DNA of 64,000 nt, from the NCBI GenBank assembly GCA_963978905.1, contig OZ022257.1, positions 28,659,274 through 28,723,273 of the forward strand. The letters run 5' to 3'. Every line of letters starts with the position of its first letter. The stretch's first letter is position 1. This document shows positions 45,245 to 55,829 of the stretch, in pieces. Under the pieces are notes generated by a model. The model searched no databases. It was given only the letters and a program-made list of their open reading frames with translations, and was not told where the DNA came from. Both the position numbers and the translations under genes were made by a program. This stretch comes from Trichostrongylus colubriformis (lineage: Eukaryota; Nematoda; Chromadorea; Rhabditida; Trichostrongylidae).

Positions 45245-47760
45245 GATCATTTAGAATCTCCTGTTGCATAATCGAGCCTTCATTTTATCGCTGGAGGTCT
45301 TCTTCAGTCGCGAAATTTATCGAAGGAAATCGTTAGATCATGTTTCAAGAGGACGCTTGGTGGAGTATCTGATGAATCCGTGGCTTAATTTAAGCTGACA
45401 TACTCTTTTCCTGTAAGCTGACCCTGGGTCTGTCTACTCTTGATGTAAATTTCTGACAGAAGGCTTCGCCCATAAGCGCGAATCACAACACACTTGTGTG
45501 GCCTATTGCACCTCAGTCATAAAAGTGGATGAGCGTGTAACCCAGTGATGAAGATGGATGTAGAAAAATGCTCAAAGCAATCAGATTCAGCCTCCCTTGC
45601 AATCTTCAGTTCTCTCCAGTGTTAAAATCTATGAACGCCCTCGGCAAAGGAACCACTAGAAAAATGACCGGAGGGAGAGGAAAGGAGAGATACAGATACA
45701 GAAAGTAACCATATCACTGGCATCCACCGTACTTTATGCATCTACGGTGAAGCATTGCATTAGGGGAATTTCTCAGAAGAATTCACTCTCTTAAAAGGAG
45801 AGACTCCCCGTCACTTACTTATTCTCTACCAGCCTGGCCTTTAGAAATTTGGAGCAGCACTTTTATAAGATCCACCAGCGTTGCGACAAGCATTCTGTTC
45901 AAACTTCGAGGTCTCGCCATTGCTCTGTATCGGGAATACAGGTCAATTCAAAAGTTTTTATTTTTTATTAGTTCATTGTGAATTTCGTCCAAACAAAGTC
46001 GTCTGCAGGTCACAACTTAGTGGCAGAGAATTACCCACTCGTACCACAAAGCGCTTCTCTCCCGTAGCGAAATCGAAATTAAGGCAGGGCTTGGGAAGAA
46101 TCAAAACAAAACCGTTACTCGTGATCAACATCAATTTTGGATTCTCGTTAGCACAAAACCCATTGCACATGCGTGCTCTCACAATGTATCTTGGATAGGC
46201 ATATCGGCTATCTCAGAAAGCCCCGTCAGAGGTAAAACTCCCTCCTACGCTTATGTATACATAATTACCATCCACCACTAGTCAAAGAATTTGCAACGGA
46301 TCGAGCCCACTCGTCGAGGCACATTTTTTTGTCAACTTGGCAGGTCTTGATGAGTTCTTTTCAGCAAAAGAAATGTACTAGGTTGTAAGGCAGTTTTGGC
46401 CGGTTTTTGTACTTTCAATTTTGAGAAATCATAACTCTGCTCAATGTGCATCTTTTCTCACGGAATAAGCACCATTACATTTGCCGCACTTTTGCCAACA
46501 TTATGCTTACCTAATTATCTCAATTCAATGAAGGCCTGATGATTTATATTGCGCGAAATGAAAAAAAGTCGAAATCGAAATCAAGGCAGGGCTTGGCTCA
46601 TCGCCTTTCTTTCTGAACACACTGCTACTGAAGGAGCTGTCCAGATGCTTGGGAAAGTGGGACTTGATTAGCTCTAGATTTGAATCAGTGGAAGAGGATT
46701 TGTGGAAAATGAGCATGCGCATAGCTGTTCTGAAGGGTTCCACGGCACCCGTTTTTTTTCAAATTGAGGCTTCTTGAGGTGGTCAACTGAGTTGGTTTGT
46801 TGAGGGCCAATACTTGTGGATATCCCCTGCAAGTGAGGACGCTCATCGCTTCCTGCCGTTTTAGTTAACTCGATTTGATCACTTGAAAATTCTAGCAACT
46901 TAATCTCATTTCTGCACTTCTGAAGCCAGAAACAAAGTGTTCCATCCGGTACTTCACACCCCCCTCATGCAGTATTCACATTTGTGGTTGCCTTTGCTGG
47001 GACTCAATTGAACAAGGACTCATGAAGTGAGGTCAACTGAAAAGTGTCATTTTCGCAGTACTTTAAAATTTCCCTAATAATTAGGAAACCCCCTGGCATT
47101 CCAGATAAAACATATATTCAGAAAGTGCAACTTTTTATCTATCCAAGGAGCACAGTATGTTAGCTGATTCATGTTAACGCGCTCTGATATTCGAATTTAT
47201 CATACGAACACGAAAAACCGGCCAGAACCTAATATAATGGCAACAAATGACCTTTATGAGTAAAGCAGCAGCTCGTCCAAAAGAGTGTCTGCCACTGTCA
47301 CATTGTCAGAAATCGCGTGGTTATCTGCATTCAGTTCCACTGTGTAATGTGGCTAGAGAAGAGCACTCTCTAGTGCTCGGCAAAGAGCGCTATTACTCCC
47401 CGAGTCCGAGGAAGGACAAACTCTCGTCCCCTTTTCTATGAGGCAAGTACTTAAAACATTTGTGATTGTGGGATAGTACATTGGTTTCCGAAGTATAGAT
47501 TCGCCCTTTTTTCAATATCTCTGATGTAGATGAACGACTCCTCTCCGAGTTTCACTCGCTATGCCTTCTGGTTACAGTGATACTGTGCTCGAACGCGACT
47601 AAATGAGAGAACTGAAAGCAAAAGTACAGTTTTGTTTACTCCTTTTTCGAATTACATGTAGTCCCAAAACCATGCGTTAGCATGCACCTCCTCCTCATTT
47701 CCATATACTATGAGTTTTGAACACAGTTAACCCTTTTTTACTTTTCATGTATGTTCTACA
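45245..47760. other. Gene-poor stretch with a possible large element
   Basis: CTAGGTTGTAAGGCAG..GGCCGGTTTTTG at about 46379 and its inverse near 47210-47231 (CGAAAAACCGGCC..AACCTAATA) could be the ends of a mariner-like element of about 0.85 kb with no recognisable transposase. 'cgaaatcgaaat.aaggcagg' occurs twice, near 46068 and 46568. A plus ORF at 47247-47441 looks protein-like but lacks a usable donor. Confidence 0.35.
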
Positions 47761-47937
47761 GTAGCATGCAACACGGGACGTATTGCGTATGGGATTCAGC
47801 ACTTGCAGCACATCGAGAAAAGGGGTTCATCTCAAACTGGTAATGAACTCCCGCATGGACTTCAACGACCCAAAGGAAAAGCAGAGGATCGGAGAGGCGT
47901 TTTGGGAGCAGAAGGCTCGGAGTTTCAACAATATTAT
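47761..47937 (+). CDS. Candidate exon (gene d)
   Basis: A polypyrimidine-rich acceptor (CTTTTCATGTATGTTCTACAG) ends at 47760. Entering in phase 1 the frame is open through ACNTGRIAYGIQHLQHIEKR to FQQYY and meets TATTAT|GTGAGC at 47938 in phase 0. The same frame stays open to 47988 if unspliced. The next acceptor in phase 0 is at 48146. The protein is not recognised. Confidence 0.38.
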
Positions 47938-48146
47938 GTGAGCCTCTGCAAAGGCAGTCCAACAGCAGTGCACTCACATGTCATCTAATCTTTCGAGAAC
48001 CTCTCTTGGGCGTGAGCCATCTAGCATCGTGTAAGGACTTGATCTGGAAGAGGCCTAGTTGTCAAGCTTTTGAGGCGATTCGGAGGTGGAGTCAACTTGT
48101 TTCTTCGAGAACGATTCGTTTTTGGTGGAACTTCATTTCGTTTCAG

Positions 48147-48170
48147 TGTGGGTCGACCATGTTAACATAA
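48147..48170 (+). CDS. Candidate terminal exon (gene d)
   Basis: A very good acceptor (TTCATTTCGTTTCAG) is followed in phase 0 by CGSTMLT and TAA, which joins 47937 without a frame break across a 209-bp intron. Short, so low certainty. Confidence 0.33.
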   Translation, partial: CGSTMLT

Positions 48171-48618
48171 CACATCGCTTGAACACTTTCGGCTCCTAGG
48201 AAGTATCCCGAATCGCTTTGATACCATACAAGCAGCGCTTTGAATAGGAACGCATTGACAACACATCGCGGTAGCTACCAAATTCAAGCACAGCACCTCA
48301 ACAAGGGAGCAGTTGAAGAGTGAAAGAGTAGAATTCCTACTGGTCTCTTTGACCTGCCTGTTACGATCGAAACATTTTTGCGCGAAACAGATACGAATTT
48401 CATGCTCAGAGGGTCGACCCAATCTGGATTCTGACCAGAAAAAAACTCGAAAATTCGGGCTTGGCATTGGTACGCCTTCGACCGCACGTTTGACAAAAGA
48501 GACGATGCTATCACTTGTCGGAAAATTCTGAATATTTTTCTTGTTTGATGCTTGGTTGGTGAAGCTGTAGCAACAAACACCCACTCTCTGATATCCCACT
48601 GATTTATATATAATTTGT
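48171..48618. other. Intergenic DNA
   Basis: A minus ORF of 145 codons (48599-48162) covers this stretch. It has no splice or family support, and a frame of this length is expected about once by chance in 64 kb. Confidence 0.35.
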
Positions 48619-48620
48619 TA

Positions 48621-49295
48621 CGGAGGTCACTATTTATATTTCGGGAATAGGCAATACTGTTATCAAGTGAGTAAATCTGATGGTTTCATCGTAAAGTTCG
48701 CCTTTTTTCAACTATATACCCCAACATTCAATTTGCCGCACGGCGCTATTTGTTTATTTCATATTCAGCTGGCAATTTTGTAGACACAAGCCTTTTTTCG
48801 GGCATTTGTCAAATTGCGTGGGTTCCAACGCAGAAATATTTTTTGCAATTCCATGTGGTCATGCAAAATTGCATGTATGCTGGTGGAACTAATGTTTAGG
48901 GAAGCCTCAATCTTGGAATGGGTGACATGGCGATCTTGCTTAATCATATTGCACACAGCATCGATGTTTTCTGCCACAGCTGCCTATTTTGGACGTCCTT
49001 CACGAATATCGTCGAACAGCGAACTATGACCACGACTGAATTTCTTAGACCAACGATACACTGTGGCCTTTGATGGAACTCCACTACCAATTTTTTTTAT
49101 TTTTTTTTAAATTTCGTTATCATTTCCTGAAATAACAAAAGTGTCAGACGAACATAAAATAAACAAATAGCGCCGTGCGGCAAATTGAATGGACGGGTAT
49201 ATAGTTCAAAAAAGGCGAACTTTACGACGAAACCATCAGATTTAATCTTATGATAACAGTATTGCCTATTCCCGAAATATAAATAGTGACCCACG
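48621..49295 (-). mobile_element. Mariner-superfamily deletion derivative with 142-bp TIRs
   Basis: The ends CGGAGGTCACTATTTATATT and (inward) CGTGGGTCACTATTTATATT are flanked by TA (48619-48620 and 49296-49297). The inverted repeats are 142 bp (48621-48762 and 49154-49295) and nearly identical apart from a few changes and a small length difference. The interior of about 390 bp keeps only the N-terminal part of a transposase. Confidence 0.87.
48765..49089 (-). pseudogene. Transposase N-terminal domain (HTH only), interrupted
   Basis: Minus-strand frame: VPSKATVYRWSKKFSRG, then FDDIREGRPK, an in-frame TAG, then AENIDAVCNMIKQDRHVT, SLNISSTSIHAILHDH and a degenerate RWNPRNLT. These match the DNA-binding half of the mariner-type transposases common in insect genomes. 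The catalytic DDD part is absent. From ATG 48977 the second helix-turn-helix half is an intact 70-codon frame. Confidence 0.82.
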
Positions 49296-49297
49296 TA

Positions 49298-49802
49298 TTT
49301 ATACGCTCCTACAAATGGGGAAGATACATGTACGCTTAGCCCCATGCAACATAACTTCCTGAAGTTAGCGTCGGAATGTGGATTCGGTCAGAAATTTGTG
49401 CATAAGGTGGTTTGACCCCCTGAACACGAATATGATACTCATTCAGCGCGAAAACGCCAATTCCGTGCGCGACAGGCCTTGCGCCTTCAAAAAAAAAATG
49501 ATGCCGACAATTGATGATTGGTTAGTCGATGAGACTTATAGGTTCCCACGATTCCGGAAACGGGTGATGGACCATGTAGAGCTACTAACTATCAATCGAT
49601 ACTACATGGAATAGCACGTTTCTGTAGAACGGAGAAAGTGATGAACTACTAACCGTATTTTTTGCAAATATGCTTGACGCCACGCTTGACCCTGGTGGGA
49701 GGCCTTGTTGTCTCATTGTAAGGCAGGCATTGGTCCTGCACTTGACCGCTGGGTCATATTTAAAAAAGCGCCACTTATCAAGGCATCGCTTTGGCCTATG
49801 AT
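49298..49802. other. Intergenic DNA
   Basis: Near 49405 a single arm of the GGGG(T/A)..TTGACCCCCTGAACACGAATAT repeat family of 44.3 kb. Nothing else recognised. Confidence 0.35.
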
Positions 49803-49803
49803 A

Positions 49804-50019
49804 TTGGATTGGTGCATAGTTAATGCGACTTTTTTCTAAACTGTTTTATTTAGCAAAAACAATAATGAAATTCTATAAAAACGTGTTCGAATGGTTGCTC
49901 GGGAGCGGTTTTCACCACCGCAATCAAGGACTGCTTCCCACTTGCTAGTAGTCAAAGCGTCAATTTCCACTGCAGAAGAATGCACAATAAAAAGCCGCAT
50001 TAATTATGCGCCAACCTAT
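49804..50019. mobile_element. Mariner-derived MITE
   Basis: The ends TTGGATTGGTGCATAGTTAA and (inward) ATAGGTTGGCGCATAATTAA are flanked by TA (49802-49803 and 50020-50021). Total length is 216 bp with no coding capacity. The terminus is of the TTAGGTTGGTGCA type seen at 3746 and 22289. Confidence 0.82.
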
Positions 50020-50021
50020 TA

Positions 50022-51070
50022 TGTAGACAATCAATACTGTTTACCTTGGCTCCGTCAGTTATTGTGAAAGCAAAGTACGACGAAATCCGTTCTAAAGGCC
50101 GAATGAGCTGCTGAGTTCGTTCAAACTACTGTTGGAAGCGTTTCTCCGGGTGAGGGTGAGTGCCAGGGTGAGCAGCTCCATTTCAGATAAGTGAAGTGGC
50201 TTTTATTAGTTGTCCTACTGGAGAAATAAGATTCAGTGCAGCAGGGTTTTAAGACTTTAGCTAGACTTCTCCTACCCAATGCCTCTACATACCCACATAT
50301 TCCCCTCGCGCAGCGATGAGCAGGGCACACTGGGAGTCGAGGATTCCTCGACAGGGGTAAGGGGTCGTATTTGATCGGACGGAGGGCGGTGCGGTCCCTG
50401 CAGAGCCAGGGGTCAATCATGGGAGGGAAGTTTTCTTAGATCAGACATCCCACAGAGGAGATAAAGGTTAATCATAGAAGAAATGAAAAGGTCGAGTGCG
50501 GCGAAGTTTCTGTGTGGATATGTACATGTAACTGCATATAGGTGCACCAATTTGAAGTGCCATTCCCAAACCTCAAAGAGTTCAAAACGTGTGGATATGG
50601 AGGATCATTAATGGGACTACCCACTGCAGTAGTGCTTTTTTGAATGCAAAAAAGTGCTTTTTTTGAATGCAAGAAATGATCCGAGCCGCCACTCTCCAGG
50701 GCGATGAATCGTTTTCGAAGAGCAGCAGCCATGACGGTAAGCAATGTCGACACAGTCTACGATATCGCGGATACAGCCTGCACGCACCTGACATTCCCCC
50801 AAGAACTCCCAACCAAGCCATTAAGTAATTCAATAGCTAACGGGGTATAATTAAAAGCAATTTCTGAAACATGTTTCGAGATGATCCACGCTAATGTACT
50901 TTGCGCTAAATAACCTGCCCCACTGTGGGTGATTGTGCGCAACCGGGAACGCTCTCACCGTCTTCGCTCCTCAGTCCATTGTTTGACGAAACCACGCACA
51001 TCCCTTGAGGGTAAAAAGCGTAAAAGTGCATGCAGTATGTGCATGAAAACGCGTCTACGTGCCCTAGCGG
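50022..51070. other. Upstream intergenic DNA
   Basis: No exon supported. Duplicated 'aaaaaagtgctttttttgaatgca' near 50635-50670. This stretch is the 5' side of gene a. Confidence 0.35.
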
Positions 51071-51078
51071 TCGCCAGG

Positions 51079-51110
51079 TGGTGGGCGTGGCGTCCGCTCG
51101 ATATATAATC
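51079..51110 (+). promoter_or_regulatory. GC box and TATA box of gene a
   Basis: GTGGTGGGCGTGGC (51079-51092), a KLF/Sp-type site, is followed by ATATATAAT at 51101-51109. The TATA box lies about 80 bp before the ATG at 51180, giving an expected transcription start near 51130 and a short outron. Inference from motifs and spacing. Confidence 0.6.
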
Positions 51111-51163
51111 TCGGTGCCCACTCAAAACTGGCTACCGTATTCTGCATCAGTAGTGCTCAGATC

Positions 51164-51179
51164 CTCATTTACAGACTCT
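51164..51179 (+). promoter_or_regulatory. Probable spliced-leader acceptor before gene a
   Basis: CTCATTTACAG ends at 51174, five bases before ATG at 51180. A 3' splice site with no upstream exon, directly before the start codon, is the standard nematode trans-splicing layout. Confidence 0.65.
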
Positions 51180-51216
51180 ATGTTCGCGACGCTGTTGTTT
51201 CTTTCACTACTCATAG
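51180..51216 (+). CDS. Gene a exon 1: signal peptide
   Basis: ATG at 51180 opens MFATLLFLSLLI and ends ATAG|GTATGT in phase 1. With the first bases of exon 2 it gives MFATLLFLSLLIACYA, a typical secretory signal with cleavage likely after CYA. The start is chosen because it follows the TATA box and the spliced-leader acceptor. The whole model predicts a secreted protein of about 129-150 residues with N-glycosylation sequons at N43 (NAT) and N102 (NIT), two or three cysteines and a very basic tail. I do not recognise the family, and no enzymatic motif is visible. Confidence 0.72.
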
Positions 51217-52639
51217 GTATGTTTCATAATTTGAAGCGATCCCGGTGAAAAGTGAAAACTAGCCTGTTCGATGTATTGCGCGGTATTCAGCTGAGTCGAG
51301 TATGTAGACATATGTTTTGCTTTTTGACCTTCTGTGAGGCTGCTGAGGAGCTATCCGTGCTCATCTTTCCATTGTGCGAAGGACTACCATCCCCGTCACC
51401 ACCTCCTCTCTGACAGTGGATAAACGAATTCTTGCACCAAACCGTTCTCAACTTATTTTCGAGATATGAAATCCACTTCACACAGCCCATGCAGGATTTT
51501 CATTTCGAACCACGCCTTTCTTCGAACAGTTGCCCTTATTCTTACTGTAGCATGTCATGGGTAACATTGAGCGATTGTTGGAATATCTATGAAATGCTGT
51601 TTTTCCTCCATAAAAAATGCGCCACACTTTATGAGAGGTGAATGAGTAAATCACAACAGTACTATTTGAAAGAAGCTATCGACAGCTATTATCTCAATTA
51701 GACCCAAGATCGACTTGGCTTCCAATGTACGGTGTCAAAGCTCGTGAGGGCATAAAAATGTATGTTAAACCTACTAGAAGTTCAAAAAATTAATCATTTC
51801 ACTCATCGCACGCCTTACTACCGCAGGGACACTTTCTGTAGAATTATGGAATGGATAATAGACCGCGGGCTAAATATTTTTTCTGGTGCCCTTATGCAGT
51901 TCCGAGAGTACCGTCCGCAGCCCTCTACGTCAGCATGTGGACTGGCTTTCTGGACTGTGAAGACACTTTCGTGTACAAATTTTAGGCTGGCTCGAGGGCA
52001 ACGCTGGGAGATACCTGCTGCACATGCCCAGCTTGAAGCTGCTGCGTAATGTATCAGGCCTCTACGTGCTATCCTCTTCTCAAAGACGATCCTTGTGTAT
52101 ACAGAAAACACCCAAAACAGACCAAAAATTGAGGCAACGCCGCCGTGTTCCAAGACAACCTCCTTCAAGAGGTGACTTTATTAATCATAGTAATAACTGA
52201 GCACCCAAAAAACTTCGCCCACTAGCTGGACTTTAAAGAATCCTCGGAAGCATTGTGGCTGATATGGACAAAATTAGGAAAAATGATTTCTTCATGTATT
52301 CTTGTAGTATCTAGTGAACTGGAAGGGGCTAACGCTGTTCAGGTAGGTTCCTCAGATGTTACCACGTACCTGAATCTTTCCCGGGCACCAAAACCAGGTA
52401 CCATTACGAATCGTGATGAATATTTGAAATCCTCAGACTTTCTTACCACTCTCAGAGTTGGCCCCAACTCGCAAGTGCTACGGGCGTGGGGAAAGAGTAT
52501 AAGATCGACAACGGAGATCTTTCACCAAATCTAGGGATAAGAGTTCCAAAGTGAATGAAAACATTTCTTTATACATGCAGAGGTTAATCGATGATCAAGA
52601 AGTGGTTTACCACCACTGGAGCTCCTTTCCTCTATGCCG

Positions 52640-52880
52640 AGCCTGGGAGTGCCATTAGGACAGAAAAATTGCATTGCGACGTCTGGCATGAGACGCGATG
52701 GTGCTCGCCGCATTGGTTGAGTCCGAAAGAGATGACGGTGCTCCACGTCTTTTTTCGGCGTAGTCGCCTGCACTCAGCATTCATCCAATACATCCAGTAC
52801 ATCCCCCTACTCCACACCATCTCGCCTACAACGTTGCCACGCCAATTTCCTGCCCTAATGGCACACACCAGCAGTCTGCA
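52640..52880 (-). repeat. Dispersed repeat fragment (copy 2)
   Basis: Minus-strand counterpart of 22865-23065, sharing 'ctgctggtgtgtgccat' at one end and 'atgcggcgagcaccatcgcgtc' at the other. Includes a 'ggatgtactggatgtattgg' low-complexity part. Confidence 0.4.
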
Positions 52881-54411
52881 GTCCCTTACCCCATAGCACA
52901 GACTTTAGCAATTGGAATCACTGTTATGGCGAAGGGTGATGCGTTCCACCCCCCATGCCCCTAATTTTCACGGAAAAATCCGTGCTATGCTGAAAAGGCT
53001 GATTTTTTTTGGCTTTCAAAAGAATGGCCTTTGTTCAAGGAAACGCGCATTGCCATGGTGAATACATTATTTCGAAGATACTTTTGACCAATTCAGAACG
53101 AGAATAAGGCAGATATTATGAGGTGTATATATTTGCTAGATAATACAGCGCATTTAGTACTTTTCATGCAATTTTTTTTAGTTTAGAATTAAGGGTTGCT
53201 CCTATCTAATCCAGATTGCGAATCAGTTGAAAATCAACAAATATTCGTCATGTTCATGTCCCTGAAAATCCTCCCATCAGAAAGAATTTTTCAATAGTTA
53301 TTTTTCCTCCCTCTCCTGAAGAACTTTCGCATCACCTCATCTCCCAAAAGGCTTCGACTCCCGTCTCATGGGCGACACAAAAAAACGCTCGAACAACAAC
53401 TATTGACCTTTCGCTGTGGGAATAGCAAACCTCTTATTTCGATATTCCTACCGTCATCCCAAGAATTGGCTTTCGAGCCAACCATTAGATAGCAGTAGTA
53501 TCAGGCCTGTTGACAAGTGCTGCTTTTTCTTCCTAAACAGGATAGGAATGCAAAACAAAATGTTCGGCGTTGCTCGCCCTCTTTAGAATACCTCATGTTG
53601 TACTCAGTCATCACTTGAAAGCATTGAGACTGAAAGCGTATTCAGTATGCACAGAGTTGATAAAAAGTGTCAAATTTAGTGCTTCAACCGAGCAATACGT
53701 AGGAGCCAGGGCAATCTGTAGAAATTTACGGTTAAGTTGGCTTAGGAACACCTTTGATGAAACGGCTCACTCCACGGCTGCGATTACTTGCTTGTTACTT
53801 GATCTCCTCTGGTTTTGGGGTGTATCCCAATCCGAGCGCAATAGTTCATTGAAGTCGCTGTGTTCTACGAAGCTCCGTATGGTATGGTACCAGTGAGAGA
53901 TGTCACTGTTGCCTTCCTGTACAACCCGGTAGACGATGATGTCAGCATTCCAAGCCATACCTAGAGAACTCGAAACTCTACTTTTGTTCAGAAAAGTTCG
54001 TTTGGATGAGCCTGGCTAGTAGCGATTACGTTATACTGGGGAGGTTTTCTGCATGCTCCAAGATAAGATAAGTGAAGTTTCCAACACATCTCCCTCCATC
54101 AGTACACCTGACTTTAGAGTTCCTGCTTTGTATACCTGTCAAATCTCACCTATTTCACATTCACAGCAGGAAAAGATTGCACTTCCTACTTCTTTTTCTC
54201 CTGTAAACTGGGAAAGGACTTTGGAGGTTATTGTCTCTTACAATTTCGGAATCGTAAAGGTCAACAAAAGAGAGAACCGAACATTCAGTCCCTGCTATAG
54301 AGGTCCGGAAATAAATTATGTAAAACTTTCCACACATAAATCAGGGCATACTAAAAACGAGACATTTGATAACTCTCACGGCCCTCATTAGCCTTCGATT
54401 TCTATGAAGAA

Positions 54412-54547
54412 GATACTCTGTTTTGGCAGCTTTCCCAAAAGCGGTAGAATGATTTGTCGGTGTTATCATGACTTCTGCTGATACTCTGTTTTGGCAGCTT
54501 TCCCAAAAGCGGTAGAATGATTTGTCGGTGTTATCATGACTTCTGCT
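54412..54547. repeat. Perfect 68-bp tandem duplication
   Basis: Units 54412-54479 and 54480-54547 are identical (beginning GATACTCTGTTTTGGCAGC). It lies in intron 1 of gene a, about 180 bp before exon 2. Confidence 0.95.
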
Positions 54548-54727
54548 GATCTACCTAGCCGAAAAATTCCCAACCACAACTTTTCCGCTAGCTGGGAATA
54601 TATTGCTAGTTGGGTGCTAGGAGGGTGCACATCAGCTCAAAAAATACTGAATATTGAAATCATGGCCATGGAATCTTATTGGTGGTATCAATAACAAATT
54701 TCATTTCTATTCAAAGGACATTTCCAG

Positions 54728-54893
54728 CTTGCTACGCACTGCAGCCTCAGCCAGCTCAGCTTCCTATGAATCATGCCTATCAAGACGGCAAGGTTCTTCG
54801 ACTACCACTGGACGGCAACGCTACTGAGGAGCTTCTAGACAAATGGATGAACCAAGCAATATCTGGGTTGATGGCAGCGGTAGCATCGGGAAG
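54728..54893 (+). CDS. Gene a exon 2
   Basis: The acceptor GGACATTTCCAG ends at 54727 and the donor is GGGAAG|GTAAGT at 54894. It enters with two bases, completing the phase-1 codon of exon 1 as Ala, and leaves in phase 2. It encodes residues 13-67: the end of the signal peptide, a Pro/Gln stretch (LQPQPAQLPM), the sequon NAT at 43-45, and an acidic-to-amphipathic segment EELLDKWMNQAISGLMAAVA likely to form a helix. The reading frame and both splice sites are strong. Confidence 0.75.
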
Positions 54894-55586
54894 GTAAGTA
54901 GCTTCCTGTACCACTCCTCTTGAAAAGAATGACGCCCACTTCGTGAGCAGCAATGTGACGATGAACTGCGCGCATGGTTTCATTAATGCTGGAGTTGAAA
55001 TAAATACCAGTAGGGGTAGCTACTATCATGAGTTGGGTGATTTAAAGTCAACTTCTTCGTTTCACTTTTTTTTAAACTTTAAAACTTATACATATTTGGT
55101 GCTGTGTTGAAATGACTGTTTGGTCGGTCAGAAGTCCAAAACGAAAATTGAAGCTGCTATTTATCTGACGGAACTCATCGTTCTCTCTTTTTCCATTCAG
55201 TAAGTGAGACGATGATGTCTTGGAACAGGTTTCCATTTGTCATCTAAGAACCAACGCTTTCTTTTCTTAGATCTGGTGCTGGAACGGTGGTTATTTTTCG
55301 CCGTTATTTTTCTCAGGTAGACTTTGCTGGAGTCCAATTTTCGCTACACTGCCGCTCCACTGGGTGGATAACCTTGTTCAAGTCCACTAACAGCTGCTCC
55401 ATTGCTTGGATGCACAAGTTAGAATTCCGTCAATACCGTGCGCGGTATAGTCCTCGCATACAGTGAACAGGCACGTGACTATCCCAGTGTTTTGAGTGCG
55501 TACGTACTTTGTGTGGGTTTTGGTGAAGTGGTCAGCAAGTCCCTCTTCCCCCAGATGCACTTCAGCGATGAATTAGCGCGAATTAC

Positions 55587-55829
55587 CTGCTGAAAATCGT
55601 AAGAACGGTGTCAAGCAGAAGAAGATAGGGATGCGCACCTCTAAAAAATGACCCCCGTAGATACAGGTAGCAACAGAATGGGATGCTGGAGGCCTTCCTC
55701 AGAAAATAACCACATAATGTCGAAGAGAAGAAACAAAGAGGACCACCAGATGATTTTTGTGGAGAAGGAATTCTCAAATCATCGAAAGTTGGCCAGCTTT
55801 TTTCACAATCCGTACCCAATTCGACGAGC
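55587..55829 (-). CDS. Candidate internal exon inside gene a intron, opposite strand
   Basis: On the minus strand CACTTTTCTTTCAG is followed by 81 open codons to TTCAGCAG|GTAATT. Entry and exit are both phase 2. The peptide begins LVELGTDCEKSWPTFDDLRI and is hydrophobic near its end. No partner exon was found. The acceptor is strong; the rest is inference. Confidence 0.28.

Larger units (their letters stand above)
51217..54727 (+). other. Gene a intron 1
   Basis: A 3.5-kb stretch from GTATGT to TTTCCAG. It holds the repeat fragment at 52640-52880 and the duplication at 54412-54547. Frames at 51762-52049, 52253-52534, 53570-53896 and 54053-54391 have no in-phase splice support and were not accepted as exons. 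Confidence 0.5.

Noticed and set aside
44920..45336. 138-codon plus-strand ORF
   Set aside because: It runs through one arm of an inverted repeat and a hairpin MITE; no coding signature.
48162..48599. 145-codon minus-strand ORF as a gene
   Set aside because: A frame of this length is expected about once by chance in 64 kb, and no motif or splice site supports it.
53570..53896. 108-codon frame in intron 1 of gene a as an exon
   Set aside because: The acceptor AAACAG at about 53543 leads into a different frame that stops; the long frame has no splice bounds.
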